Part shown: positions 23,437 to 33,090 of the stretch, in pieces | Numbering within the stretch: position 1 is the first letter of the stretch | How the letters are laid out: each line of letters opens with the position of its first letter | Source: Cytophagales bacterium | Lineage (GTDB): Bacteria; Bacteroidota; Bacteroidia; Cytophagales; Cyclobacteriaceae | Assembly (NCBI GenBank): GCA_025358885.1 | Contig: JANYHW010000208.1 | Coordinates: forward strand, 1 to 35,410 | Direction: 5' to 3' | DNA length: 35,410 nucleotides | Translations under genes and position numbers: made by a program | The notes under the pieces: generated by a model | Database searches by the model: none | What the model saw: the letters and a program-made list of their open reading frames with translations, nothing else | Told to the model about the DNA's origin: nothing

Positions 23437-24861
23437 CTAGTCAATTGCCCGCAAGGCCCGACCATAGTATGTTTCGGATTCAATTTTTCGCGCCGCCAGG
23501 CGATAAGAGTCCTTCAGAGCCGAATCATTGAGGGCCTTAACTTTAGGTGCCGCATGGACGAGGACTTCAGTTACATAATGATCGGACTCCATGTTGGTTG
23601 CGGATTGAATGATGACGGTCAGGTTTTGTTTGGTAAGGTTTGGTCTGTCTAAGGCAGCTTCCAGGAAATTCGAAACATAGTAATCACTCTTCAGGTTGCT
23701 CATGGTTTCGAGCAGTTTCTGAAAGACTGCGTCATTAAGGGTTTGCTGCTTTAACATTTCGCCAGCGATAGTATTCACGTAATGATCGGATTCGAATGTG
23801 GACATGATGTTGATCAGGTTGGTTTGGGCCTCCGGCGTCAATGGTTTCCGCAGTAGACGGGTTAATACCTCCGTTTTGTAATGGTCAGAGCCGATGTCCT
23901 TAATCGATTCTAATACTTTTTGATAGGAAGGAGCGGAAAGGTCCTGCTTCTCCAGCGCCTTATTGAGCACAACTGTGCGATAGTGGTCACTCTCCATTGA
24001 CCTTGTCGTATTGATCATCTCCCCGACAATGGCGTCGGTGAGGTTGTCTTGCTTTAATAGGGCGGTGAGGACTTCTGTTTTATAGTGGTCCGATTCCATG
24101 TTGCCGGTTGCCGTCAATAAGATCTTTACACTTTCCAGGGAGATAGGCCCTGTACGTAAACCTTCTTTGATCACCTCAGTTTTATAGTGATCAGATTCCA
24201 TCTTTTGGGTGGCGGCAAATACCGCCTCCGAGGCCTCTTTGGATTGCATGAATTTCACCATGTTCTTTTTGAGAAACTCGGTGAGGTAGTGGTCCGACTC
24301 CATGGTGGAAGCAACTTGCGACGTGATGGTGGCGTAATCTTTCACCGGAATGTTCAGTTCCATCAGGGCATTGGCATAGTGTGCTTTTACATAATCGCTT
24401 TCCAGGCGACCGATTTCCTCAATGACCGATTTCGATCCGCCTTGACTGAAGAAACGGTTGACCCGGCTCTCTGCCCCGATGGTAGTGCTACGCACCAGTT
24501 CGGGAAGAATCTCAGATAACCACTTTCGTCCTTCAGGTTCGAAGGCTACAGAAGTTCTGCCTTCATAGTATTCGCGCTTTAAACTATTTCCGGAAGGTGT
24601 AATAACCAGTGATCGCCTGCTGCCAAAGACGGTCTTGGTAATTTCCAGATAGCCGTCGGGTGACATGCCTCTTACGTCTTTGTCATCATCCGACAGTTCA
24701 ATTTTGCCCCTGGACTCCACATTGAAACTCCCGATACCATAGGAGTTGCCAAAGGAGACTCTCATGCTCCCTTTCCGGCTGGAAGAAACGGTCATGTCCT
24801 GCCCATAGGCGGCAAGGCCGAGTAAGAGACAAAGCAAAAGAGTAGTAGCCTGGATCTTCAT
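23437..24861 (-). CDS. Secreted protein with ten ~34-residue SDHY repeats
   Basis: A 474-residue protein with a leader ending LAAYGQ (about residue 20). Residues about 22-135 form a beta-rich domain (RVSFGNSYGIGSFNVES). From about 153 to the end there are ten helical repeats, each with a core like MESDHYKTEVL; the core Ser falls at 155, 189, 223, 257, 291, 325, 358, 392, 426 and 462, a period of 34 residues. The first and last copies are degenerate (LESDY, IESETY). The pattern suggests an alpha-solenoid resembling TPR or HEAT in period, but the SDHY signature is its own. It starts about 1.4 kb upstream of the kinase operon on the same strand, 47 bases from the kinase gene. Function unknown. 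Confidence 0.83.
   Translation of the reverse strand: MKIQATTLLLCLLLGLAAYGQDMTVSSSRKGSMRVSFGNSYGIGSFNVESRGKIELSDDDKDVRGMSPDGYLEITKTVFGSRRSLVITPSGNSLKREYYEGRTSVAFEPEGRKWLSEILPELVRSTTIGAESRVNRFFSQGGSKSVIEEIGRLESDYVKAHYANALMELNIPVKDYATITSQVASTMESDHYLTEFLKKNMVKFMQSKEASEAVFAATQKMESDHYKTEVIKEGLRTGPISLESVKILLTATGNMESDHYKTEVLTALLKQDNLTDAIVGEMINTTRSMESDHYRTVVLNKALEKQDLSAPSYQKVLESIKDIGSDHYKTEVLTRLLRKPLTPEAQTNLINIMSTFESDHYVNTIAGEMLKQQTLNDAVFQKLLETMSNLKSDYYVSNFLEAALDRPNLTKQNLTVIIQSATNMESDHYVTEVLVHAAPKVKALNDSALKDSYRLAARKIESETYYGRALRAID
23461..24405 (-). repeat. Coding tandem repeat, ten units of about 102 bases
   Basis: DNA encoding the SDHY repeats, with a unit of 102 bases (34 codons) except for one of 99 and one of 108. 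Units are diverged at DNA level outside the SDHY core, so this is an old protein repeat rather than a recent expansion. Confidence 0.8.
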
Positions 24862-25033
24862 AAATACCTTTTAGCACTAAGACGGGACAAATATGGGGCA
24901 AGGATGCAGGCCGGACCACTCTTATGACATGAGTTGTTGGATTGGTGTAGTGAGCAGGGGCAAAATCCAGACCCCTGAAGGAACAGGCTAATTTCCGCCT
25001 GAATGACCGCCCGGTATTGTGTCAAATAACGTG

Positions 25034-25062
25034 TTTGGGATTATTTGGATTTTACTACTTTG
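25034..25062 (+). promoter_or_regulatory. Putative promoter of the S10 carboxypeptidase gene
   Basis: TTTG (25034-25037) is followed after 18 bases by TACTTTG (25056-25062), one base short of the Bacteroidota TAnnTTTG element. The spacing fits the usual 17-23 bases, and the ATG lies 33 bases further on. Confidence 0.35.
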
Positions 25063-25095
25063 AGCCGATCCGTATAACCTACATCACTCACTCCT

Positions 25096-26595
25096 ATGAA
25101 AAGAAATCTAATGGTCATTGCCCTGGTATTCACCCTGGCACTCGACGCATTTCCACAATCAGAACCAGCCAAGCAAATACCTGAAGGGGAAATATCCACT
25201 ACCCCCCAATCCGTCAAAATAAATGGTACTGTGATTCCGCTTACGGCAAAGGCTGGCACCATGCAGCTTCGCGATGAAAACGACGCACCCATTGCCTTGT
25301 TCGGATTTACAAGCTATACTAAAGATGGTGGAGGAAACAGGCCGATCATCTTCTCTTACAACGGTGGTCCTGGCTCTTCCTCTTATTGGCTGCACATGGG
25401 TATCATGGGACCGAAACGAATTGTTGTCAATGACCCTCAGAACACGCCGGCCGCACCGTATAAATTAGTAAACAATGATTACTCCTTTCTGGATATGGCA
25501 GACCTTGTCATGATGGACCCCGTGGGAACAGGGCTAAGTATTCCGGTGGGGAAAGCTAAGTTTGAAGACTTCTGGGGCGTTGACCAGGACATCCGGAGCA
25601 TCAGTCTTTTTATTAAGCAGTACCTGATTGAGAATGGCAGAATGAATTCTCCCAAATACCTGCTTGGTGAGAGTTATGGTACTTTCCGCAATGCAGGCGT
25701 TATGAATCGTTTGCTGAGCGACGGCATTGCCCTCAATGGTGTAGTGATGGTTTCAGCGGTGTTTGATCTGCGCACATTGTTATTTCCTCCTAATGATGAT
25801 TTGCCATATATTATTCACTTCCCCACGTATGCGGCTACAGCCTGGTACCACAATAAGATTGCAAACAAGCCAGCAAGTCTTGAAACATTTCTGGTAGAGG
25901 TCAGGGCTTTTACGGAAAGGGAATACATGCCGGCCTTGTATAAAGGAGACAAGCTGACAGCGGAAGAGAAGAATGCCCTGGCTTCGAAACTTGCCGGCTA
26001 CTCTGGTCTGACAGCAGACTATTGGAAACGAGCAGACCTAAGAGTGCAGGCAGGAGAATTCTTTTCGGAGCTGCTTCGCGGTGAAGGCAATACGGTTGGC
26101 CGACTCGACTCACGATTCAAGGGTATCAACCAGGACTTACTGAGCCAGTTTTCTGACTATGATCCACAAAGCACTGCGATAAGTCCGGCCTATACCGCGG
26201 GATTTCTGAACTATTTGTACAATGATCTTAAGGTAAATAAGAAGCTGACCTACATGACCAGCGCAGGCGGCCGGGAAGGATTCAAATGGGACTGGAAACA
26301 CCAGGGGAATATGCGATGGAACACTTCTGCAGCGATCAATACCGGGATTGACATGGCCAATGCCATGACAAAGGATCCCAATGTCAAGGTGCTTATTCTC
26401 AACGGCTATTATGATATTGCCACATTATTCTATGGCGTAGAGCACACCATTGACCACCTTGGGCTAACGAAGGAAATCAAGAGCAACATCATCATGAAAT
26501 ACTATGAGGCAGGACACATGATGTATACCCATCAGCCATCCCTGGAGAAATTCAGAAAAGATGTTGCCGAGTTTATTCAGATGACCTCGAAGTAA
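25096..26595 (+). CDS. Secreted S10-family serine carboxypeptidase
   Basis: A 499-residue peptidase with a leader of about 21 residues (MKRNLMVIALVFTLALDAFP). It shows the S10 order: oxyanion segment NGGPGSSS (89-96), nucleophile S193 in GESYG, catalytic Asp in ILNGYYDIATLF (about 442) and catalytic His in YEAGHMMYTHQPSL (about 475). Such enzymes remove residues from peptide C-termini, here probably in the periplasm. It stands alone between divergent or separate units; a paired inverted repeat follows it. The family call is firm; substrates are not known. Confidence 0.95.
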   Translation: MKRNLMVIALVFTLALDAFPQSEPAKQIPEGEISTTPQSVKINGTVIPLTAKAGTMQLRDENDAPIALFGFTSYTKDGGGNRPIIFSYNGGPGSSSYWLHMGIMGPKRIVVNDPQNTPAAPYKLVNNDYSFLDMADLVMMDPVGTGLSIPVGKAKFEDFWGVDQDIRSISLFIKQYLIENGRMNSPKYLLGESYGTFRNAGVMNRLLSDGIALNGVVMVSAVFDLRTLLFPPNDDLPYIIHFPTYAATAWYHNKIANKPASLETFLVEVRAFTEREYMPALYKGDKLTAEEKNALASKLAGYSGLTADYWKRADLRVQAGEFFSELLRGEGNTVGRLDSRFKGINQDLLSQFSDYDPQSTAISPAYTAGFLNYLYNDLKVNKKLTYMTSAGGREGFKWDWKHQGNMRWNTSAAINTGIDMANAMTKDPNVKVLILNGYYDIATLFYGVEHTIDHLGLTKEIKSNIIMKYYEAGHMMYTHQPSLEKFRKDVAEFIQMTSK

Positions 26596-26603
26596 AATCC
26601 CAT

Positions 26604-26652
26604 TTTTGGTTAGGTCGATAGCCGGTTGTTGCAAGCGATTGCGTAACCAAAA
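26604..26652. terminator. Inverted repeat downstream of the S10 gene
   Basis: TTTTGGTTA (26604-26612) and TAACCAAAA (26644-26652) are perfect 9-base arms around a 31-base loop that itself contains GCAA-gcga-TTGC. The structure begins 9 bases after the stop codon and may end the S10 transcript. The large loop makes this tentative. Confidence 0.4.
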
Positions 26653-26681
26653 CAGATCATGGAAGAACCGCTCATATAAAA

Positions 26682-26702
26682 ACAAGTAGACAGACTTGTC
26701 TG
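26682..26702. promoter_or_regulatory. Overlapping palindromes, probable TetR operator
   Basis: Three inverted repeats are nested here: ACAAGT-N6-ACTTGT (26682-26699), AGACA-N4-TGTCT (26688-26701) and CAGAC-TT-GTCTG (26691-26702). The site lies 28 bases before the TetR ATG, the usual place for autorepression. It is a strong candidate for controlling the whole efflux operon. Confidence 0.6.
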
Positions 26703-26730
26703 AATGCCGGGGTATTACTTGTTTTACTCC

Positions 26731-27300
26731 ATGGAGACACAAGTGATTACGGTTCGTGAACACATTATTCAAACGGCCTGTAAGCTATTTCATGAGCAGG
26801 GATATAATCTGACGGGTATCAATCAGATCATCGACGAGGCAGGTCTGGCTAAGGCGAGTCTCTATTACCATTTTCCTTCAAAAGAAGATTTGTGCGTTGC
26901 CTACCTGCAAAGGCGAAACAAACTCTGGTTTGATGGACTTGAATCTTATCTAAATGGGACTTCAGAGCCAAGGCATCGTATTGTAAAAACCTTTGACTTC
27001 CGGGCCTTGCACCTGGAGAATAATAACTTTGGGGGGTGCAGCTACATCAAGATAATTTCGGAAATGCCCCAGCGAGGCGAAAAAATCAACCGGCAGGTTC
27101 TTTTGCAAAAGGAGAAACAGCGCTTGTTCTTTCTTGAGTTGACCCGTCTAGCCATTGGGAATCGAAAGACTGCGGCCAGGGTGGCCGACACTATTTTCCT
27201 CCTGTTTGACGGAGGTACGGTGCAATGTCAGGTTTATCGCGAAGTCACACCACTGCAAGTGGCACGAAGAGCAGTAGTGGAACTTCTAGACGGATTATAA
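26731..27300 (+). CDS. TetR/AcrR-family repressor of the efflux operon
   Basis: A 189-residue regulator. Residues about 8-55 form the TetR helix-turn-helix domain: REHIIQTACKLFHEQGYN, then GINQIIDEAGLAKASLYYHF and SKEDL. The C-terminal ligand-binding half includes GGCSYIKIISEMPQRGEK (about 96-113), resembling the YxaF/LmrA-type subgroup. The ATG at 26731 was chosen over one at 26704 because the DNA-binding domain begins just after it and the operator is upstream of both. The RND pump starts 28 bases after its stop, so it probably represses itself and the pump until an inducer binds. Confidence 0.93.
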   Translation: METQVITVREHIIQTACKLFHEQGYNLTGINQIIDEAGLAKASLYYHFPSKEDLCVAYLQRRNKLWFDGLESYLNGTSEPRHRIVKTFDFRALHLENNNFGGCSYIKIISEMPQRGEKINRQVLLQKEKQRLFFLELTRLAIGNRKTAARVADTIFLLFDGGTVQCQVYREVTPLQVARRAVVELLDGL

Positions 27301-27328
27301 AAGATGTTTTAACCGGAGCTGACAATAT

Positions 27329-30300
27329 ATGTGGATTGTACGATTAGCCTTACGGAGACCTTATACCATCGGAGTGATGGCATTCTTTATTCTGATCATG
27401 GGTGTGCTCTCCATCCGAACGATGCTCATCGACATTTTTCCCGTGATCGACATTCCAGTCGTTGCCATGGTATGGTCTTATCCCGGTCTTTCAGCCGACG
27501 AGGTGGAGAAGCGGGTAACGTTTATCAGCGAACGCGGCATTTCCACCACGGTGAATGGCGTAGAAAGAATTGAATCCCAATCATTTCCCGGAATTGCCTA
27601 CCTCAAAGTTTACTTTCAACCGGGTACAGACATAGGAGCCGCCATTGCCCAGATGACCGCAGTGTCAAATACTTCGTTGCGCAACATGCCGCCGGGCATT
27701 CAACCCCCTGGAATACTGCAATTCAATGCATCCAATCTTCCCGTCGCGCAACTTACCTTGAACAGCAAGACACTGACCGAAGACCGGATGTATGATTATG
27801 CATTGAACTTCATGCGGCTTCGGTTGTTCACCATCCCTGGTCTTTCTACTCCTTGGCCTTTTGGCGGGAAAACCAGGATGATCATGATTGACATTAATCC
27901 TCAATCGCTGACAGCCAAGGGGCTTTCGCCTTCCGACATCATGGCGGCATTGCAATCGTCTAACGTGATCATACCTGCTGGAACGGCTCGCATTGGTACA
28001 ACGGAATACAATGTTGCACTCAACTCCAGTCCTGAAACCGTGGAGCAGTTCAATGAAATACCTGTTAAGATTGTCAATGGAATGCCTGTGAAGTTGGGTG
28101 ATGTAGCGAAGATATCGGATAGTTTCTCTGATCAAACCAACATTGTCAGGGTGAATCGCAATCGCGCTACTTACCTCACGATCCTCAAAAAATCTAATGC
28201 CTCTACCTTGGCGGTGGTGGAGGCCGCGAAAGAAATAATCCCATCAATCAAAGAAGTGGCGCCGGAAGGACTTGAAATGAAAATTGATTTTGATCAGTCG
28301 GTTTTTGTAAAAGGAGCCATAGAGAGTGTCCTGGATGAGGGAGTGGCTGCTTCGGTGCTGGTGTCCTTGATGATCTTATTTTTCCTTGGTAGCTGGAGGA
28401 GCGTTATTATCGTGTGTACATCCATTCCCTTGTCGATTATGGTTTCCATTATTGGCCTCAGGCTCACGGGAAATTCTCTCAACATCATGACCCTCGGTGG
28501 TCTGGCACTTGCCATAGGAATGCTCGTCGATGATGCGACTGTGACCGTAGAGAACATTCATAGGAATCGCCTTCTCGGCAAGCCCCTTACTATCGCTATT
28601 TTGGATGGAGCCCAGGAGATTTCCGTGCCGGCACTCATGGCAACACTGGCCATATGCATTGTATTTTTTCCAGTAGTGCTCCTGACAGGACCAAGTCGAT
28701 TTTTATTTACCCCAATGGCCTTGTCGGTTGTCATAGCAATGCTTGCATCCTATGTATTGTCCCGGACCCTGGTCCCCACCCTGTCAAGGATGTTTATGGA
28801 GAATGAGCACATTGATCACGACGTACCTGCTCCGGGAAGAACAAAGTTGAAATTCTCACAGCGTTTCAATTCCTGGCGCGACAAGGGATTTGACCGGTTT
28901 CGCGAAGCGTACGGACGAATCCTGCACATGATGTTGGTGCACCGGCGATTCACTTTGATCATAGCGGGCCTGGTTTTGATAGTTTCCACTGCATTGCTGA
29001 AAGTGGTGGGTACTGATTTTTTTCCGAGCACCGACACCGGGCTTATGAAACTTCATTTCCGTGCACCGTCAGGTACCCGGATTGAAGAAACAGAAAAACT
29101 TGTGGACCTGGCTGAAGACCGGATCCAGAAAATCATTCCGGCATCTGAGTTGCAGGCGATTAACGATATGATTGGGGCGCCTTCCTATGTCAATACGGCG
29201 TTTGTCAGTACGGATAATTCCAGCGGAATGGACGCGGACATTCTTATTTCGCTCAAACCGCAACACCGGCCAACGAAAGAATACATGAAGGCAATACGGG
29301 AAGACTTTAGCGCCAATTTTCCTGGTTGTTCAGTCTATTTTCAATCGGCCGATCTTGTTGCACAGGTTTTGAATTTCGGACTGTCATCACCGATTAACAT
29401 CCAGGTGCAATTTGCCAACTACACTGAGGCCTACAAGGTGGCACGTCAACTTCGTGATGAGATCAGGAAAATTCCCGGCACCGAAGATGTGAATATTAAA
29501 CAGATCCTTGATTACCCGACTTTGAAACTCAATGTTGACCGGATCCGGGCTGCCCAACTGGGGCTCACACAACGTGATGTAGCCAATGATATGCTTATCT
29601 CCCTTTCTTCCAGTTCTTTGGTAGCACCGTCATTTTTTATTAATCCCACCAACAATGTGAACTATTTGGTTGCGGTCAAAGTGCCCATGGAAAAGCTCAA
29701 TTCAGTAGACAAGATTATGGCCTCACCCCTGAATCCTGCCAGTCAGGGAGTCACTCGCAATTCCACGCGAACATTAACGGACCTGCCCATCTCACAAACT
29801 CAGACGCTGGGCAACATCGCGACATTGTCAACGGAAAGTCGTTTTAACCTGATTTCGCATTACACGGTGGCACGGGTTATTGATATCAACGCCAATGTGG
29901 AGAACCGCGACCTGGGCTCAGTGGCGGCAGAGATCCAAAAAAAGATCAATGGCATCGAGAACCTTCCCCCAGGTATGAAGATCTCGTTGAGGGGTCAAAG
30001 TCAGGAGATGAACAATTCCTTTGGCACGTTGGGTGTCGGAATGGTCTTGGCCGTTGTGCTTGTATACCTGTTGATGGTTGTGCTGTTTCAGTCCTGGCTC
30101 GATCCATTCATTATCATGATGGCAGTACCGGGGGCCTTTATCGGAATTTTGTGGATGCTGGCCCTTACGGGAACGACGATCAATGTGGTTTCCCTTATGG
30201 GATCCATCGTGGCGATTGGAATAGCCGTTTCGAACTCAATCCTGCTGGTAAGCTTTGCCAATGACGTACGACTAAAAACCGAAATGACGAGTTTTGATGC

Positions 30301-30583
30301 AGCCCTTGAAGCTGGCAAGACTCGTTTACGTCCGATACTTATGACGGCCATTGCCATGATTCTTGGAATGATTCCTATGGCCATTGGTTCGGGTACCGGA
30401 GGTGAACAGAATGCACCTTTGGGTCGCGCCGTCATTGGTGGACTCTTGGTTGCGACGGCCGTAACCCTCTTAATTGTACCGGTGGTGTATTCTATTTTAC
30501 GCAAGGGGAGGCCCACACTTCATTCACTGGATGAGAAATTTGAATCAGAAGCCAGGATGGAATATGTATCAAAAATTATTTAA
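27329..30583 (+). CDS. RND-family multidrug efflux permease
   Basis: A 1084-residue inner-membrane pump of the AcrB/MexB superfamily with the duplicated layout: membrane helix 1 at residues about 11-31, a large periplasmic loop, helices 2-6 at about 335-480, helix 7 near 545, a second large loop and helices 8-12 at about 895-1060. The proton relay Asp pair D401-D402 (GMLVDDATV) is kept. The lysine that faces it in AcrB (Lys940) is S968 in IAVSNSIL, as in several divergent RND groups. It is the second gene of the tetR-pump-adaptor-tolC operon. The substrate cannot be read from sequence. Confidence 0.95.
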   Translation: MWIVRLALRRPYTIGVMAFFILIMGVLSIRTMLIDIFPVIDIPVVAMVWSYPGLSADEVEKRVTFISERGISTTVNGVERIESQSFPGIAYLKVYFQPGTDIGAAIAQMTAVSNTSLRNMPPGIQPPGILQFNASNLPVAQLTLNSKTLTEDRMYDYALNFMRLRLFTIPGLSTPWPFGGKTRMIMIDINPQSLTAKGLSPSDIMAALQSSNVIIPAGTARIGTTEYNVALNSSPETVEQFNEIPVKIVNGMPVKLGDVAKISDSFSDQTNIVRVNRNRATYLTILKKSNASTLAVVEAAKEIIPSIKEVAPEGLEMKIDFDQSVFVKGAIESVLDEGVAASVLVSLMILFFLGSWRSVIIVCTSIPLSIMVSIIGLRLTGNSLNIMTLGGLALAIGMLVDDATVTVENIHRNRLLGKPLTIAILDGAQEISVPALMATLAICIVFFPVVLLTGPSRFLFTPMALSVVIAMLASYVLSRTLVPTLSRMFMENEHIDHDVPAPGRTKLKFSQRFNSWRDKGFDRFREAYGRILHMMLVHRRFTLIIAGLVLIVSTALLKVVGTDFFPSTDTGLMKLHFRAPSGTRIEETEKLVDLAEDRIQKIIPASELQAINDMIGAPSYVNTAFVSTDNSSGMDADILISLKPQHRPTKEYMKAIREDFSANFPGCSVYFQSADLVAQVLNFGLSSPINIQVQFANYTEAYKVARQLRDEIRKIPGTEDVNIKQILDYPTLKLNVDRIRAAQLGLTQRDVANDMLISLSSSSLVAPSFFINPTNNVNYLVAVKVPMEKLNSVDKIMASPLNPASQGVTRNSTRTLTDLPISQTQTLGNIATLSTESRFNLISHYTVARVIDINANVENRDLGSVAAEIQKKINGIENLPPGMKISLRGQSQEMNNSFGTLGVGMVLAVVLVYLLMVVLFQSWLDPFIIMMAVPGAFIGILWMLALTGTTINVVSLMGSIVAIGIAVSNSILLVSFANDVRLKTEMTSFDAALEAGKTRLRPILMTAIAMILGMIPMAIGSGTGGEQNAPLGRAVIGGLLVATAVTLLIVPVVYSILRKGRPTLHSLDEKFESEARMEYVSKII

Positions 30584-30593
30584 GACATAAGAT

Positions 30594-31706
30594 ATGGAGC
30601 AGGTCTCAAAAGGGCGTTCATCTTGGAAAATTTTTGCCGGCGGCATTCTGCTATTATTAGCTGTGGCGGCCGGCGTGATATTACTCTTCCTGAAACAAAA
30701 CGACAGTGTCGCCGCTGAACGTGAATCCCGTGCAAATAAATTGCTTGCAGGGCCAATTGTAAAAGTGACAAAAGCCCAACTATCAAAAGGCGGGCGATCA
30801 TTTACCTTGATAGGGGAAGTGAGGCCATTTCAATCTGTAACCCTGTACGCCAAAACCAGTGGGTACATGGAGAAAATTGAAGTAGACAAGGGGGACAAAG
30901 TTGTCAAGGGACAGTTAATCGCCACCATCATCGCCCCGGAAATTGACCAGGACTACAATTCTGCCCTTGCCGACCTTGAAAACAAGAAAAGGATTCTTAT
31001 CCGGGATCAATCACTGCTGGACAAGAATTACATTTCATCACAAGACAAAGAGCAATCAGAGACAGCAGTCAAGATTGCAGAAGCAAGATTGAGATCCATT
31101 CGTGATCAAAGAGAATATCGTCTTCTTCGGGCGCCGTTTGCCGGCACGGTTACTGCACGCTATGCAGATCCGGGAGCCTTACTGCAGAATGCCACGAATG
31201 CGTCCTCTGGTGCGTTGCCCGTTGTCATGATTTCGCAACTGGACAAAGTCAGGATCTATGTGTATGTTGAGCAGAAAGATGCATTCTACATGAAGACAGG
31301 TTACCCGGTTGAAATTCTTGATTTTGAGAATCCAACGGCTTCACTTCCGGCAACGGTAACCAGAATATCGGGCGAACTGGATCCTAAAACGAGAATGATG
31401 CTGACAGAGATTGATCTGGAGAACCACGATGGAAAAATTATTCCTGGAAGTTTTGTGCAAGTCCGGATTCAAGCGGCAGGTTTCGTGCGATTGCAAATCC
31501 CCCGAGAGGCACTGGTAATCAAAGAAGGTAAATATTTTGTGGCCACCATTACGGACAAACACACGGTGCATTTTCAAGCGGTTAAAATTGGAGAGAATAC
31601 AGGGGACAAGATCACCATCCTGGATGGAATTTCAGAAGCTGAACTGCTTGCACTCAACATTGGCGATAGCCTTGAAGAGGGACAACAGGTAATTGTGAAA
31701 CAATAA
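30594..31706 (+). CDS. RND efflux periplasmic adaptor (HlyD/AcrA family)
   Basis: A 370-residue membrane fusion protein. An N-terminal membrane anchor (about 14-35, FAGGILLLLAVAAGVILLF) has no lipobox Cys. Next come the barrel-sandwich/lipoyl halves: KTSGYMEKIEVDKGDKVVKG (about 88-107) and RLLRAPFAGTVTARYADPGA (about 176-195), flanking a helical hairpin of about 60 residues. A beta-barrel domain (about 205-290) and membrane-proximal domain follow. It links the pump 10 bases upstream to the TolC-type channel 13 bases downstream. Confidence 0.94.
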   Translation: MEQVSKGRSSWKIFAGGILLLLAVAAGVILLFLKQNDSVAAERESRANKLLAGPIVKVTKAQLSKGGRSFTLIGEVRPFQSVTLYAKTSGYMEKIEVDKGDKVVKGQLIATIIAPEIDQDYNSALADLENKKRILIRDQSLLDKNYISSQDKEQSETAVKIAEARLRSIRDQREYRLLRAPFAGTVTARYADPGALLQNATNASSGALPVVMISQLDKVRIYVYVEQKDAFYMKTGYPVEILDFENPTASLPATVTRISGELDPKTRMMLTEIDLENHDGKIIPGSFVQVRIQAAGFVRLQIPREALVIKEGKYFVATITDKHTVHFQAVKIGENTGDKITILDGISEAELLALNIGDSLEEGQQVIVKQ

Positions 31707-31719
31707 ACGGATCCGTGAG

Positions 31720-33090
31720 ATGAATTCGATGGTCTGCACTCAGGTTTGGGTATTCGTAGTGGGTCTGATGGTTAACATGTCTGTCGCCAGGGGACAGGAA
31801 CCAGCAAAGACTCTCACCATGGAGGAGTGTATTCAATTGGCATTGACTAATTCGACAACTGTAGTCAAAGGCGTCAATGCCGTTGAACTATCCGGAGCTC
31901 AGGTGCTCGCGGCCCATGGACAGTTTTTGCCAGATGCTGTAGTAGGGGGTGCCTTATCCTATACCGGAGGAACAAACTTGCTTACGGTAACCTTGCCCAC
32001 GCTGGTTAATTCACAGCGCACCAATATTACCTACCAAATTACAAGTAGTATAAATATTTATAATGGCTATTCGAATCGGGCAGCATTAAAGGCGGCCCTC
32101 CTCAACAAGGAAATGGCTGAACTTTCCCTGGAGCGTGCCAGGCAGCAGATAAAGCTTGACGTTACCCAGGCTTATCTCCAGGTAATGCTGGACATTCAGA
32201 TAGCAGGGTTTGCCAGGCAGAATTTTGAAACTTCCCAACAGCGTGAAGATCAACTCAAGGAGTTGGTGAGGGTGGGCAGGAGACCTTCCTCCGACCTTTT
32301 TCAGCAACAGGCCCAGACAAGCCTTGACCAGCAGTTCTTAACCAATTCGCTCAACAAGCTTAACAATGACAAGATATTGCTGTTGCAACGGCTACGACTT
32401 GATCCTTCCGGCAATTATGAATTTGCAGAGCTTGCCATTGATGAAACTCCGTTGTCCTCAGACGATTCCAATGAACAAACCTTGATTGAACGGGCCAGGG
32501 GTCAACGTGCAGACTTAAAGTCATCGCAACGGTCACAGGATGCCGCCTTGTGGTATATCCGCAGGAATAAAAGTGGCTACTTGCCAAGGGTATCGATGAA
32601 TGCAGGAGCCTTTGGTGTCGGAGCCAATTTTTCAAAACTGTATGTGAATGGAAATGATGCATTGCCGGCATCCCAACGTCCTTGGGGCACCCAACTTACC
32701 GATCAAATCTATGGCGTCATGGCACTTAATGTGGGATGGACCATATTCGACAAGTACGTCACCAAATCAAACGTGGCCATGGCCCGACTCAATGCAGACA
32801 ATGCACGCGTTGACTTTGAAAATGTCAACATCCAGATTGTCTCGGAGATTCGTCAGGCTGTTGGAAATTACAATGCCGCTGTGCAGCAGACAGAAACATC
32901 GCAGAAGGGATTGCTGGCGGCTACTCAGGCTTTCGAAACATTAACCGGAAGATATCAGGTGGGTTCAGCGAATTTCATTGAGCTTACCAACGCACAAAAC
33001 AACTTGTTGTTCGCCAAACAAAACCGTGCGCAGGCCGGCATTGGACTATTTCTTCAAAAGAAGGCCATTGATTTCTACGTAGGAAATTAA
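31720..33090 (+). CDS. TolC-family outer membrane efflux protein
   Basis: A 456-residue outer membrane channel protein with a leader ending about residue 26 (VARGQ). It has the two TolC repeats: LTMEECIQLALTNS (about 31-44) begins the first, and long helices such as LERARQQIKLDVTQAYLQVML (split by register) and EIRQAVGNYNAAVQQTETS begin the second, ending LTGRYQVGSANFIELTNAQNN. It completes the tripartite pump. Its TAA overlaps the TAA of the convergent aminotransferase gene in the shared tetramer TTAA (33087-33090), so no terminator fits between them. Confidence 0.94.
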   Translation: MNSMVCTQVWVFVVGLMVNMSVARGQEPAKTLTMEECIQLALTNSTTVVKGVNAVELSGAQVLAAHGQFLPDAVVGGALSYTGGTNLLTVTLPTLVNSQRTNITYQITSSINIYNGYSNRAALKAALLNKEMAELSLERARQQIKLDVTQAYLQVMLDIQIAGFARQNFETSQQREDQLKELVRVGRRPSSDLFQQQAQTSLDQQFLTNSLNKLNNDKILLLQRLRLDPSGNYEFAELAIDETPLSSDDSNEQTLIERARGQRADLKSSQRSQDAALWYIRRNKSGYLPRVSMNAGAFGVGANFSKLYVNGNDALPASQRPWGTQLTDQIYGVMALNVGWTIFDKYVTKSNVAMARLNADNARVDFENVNIQIVSEIRQAVGNYNAAVQQTETSQKGLLAATQAFETLTGRYQVGSANFIELTNAQNNLLFAKQNRAQAGIGLFLQKKAIDFYVGN

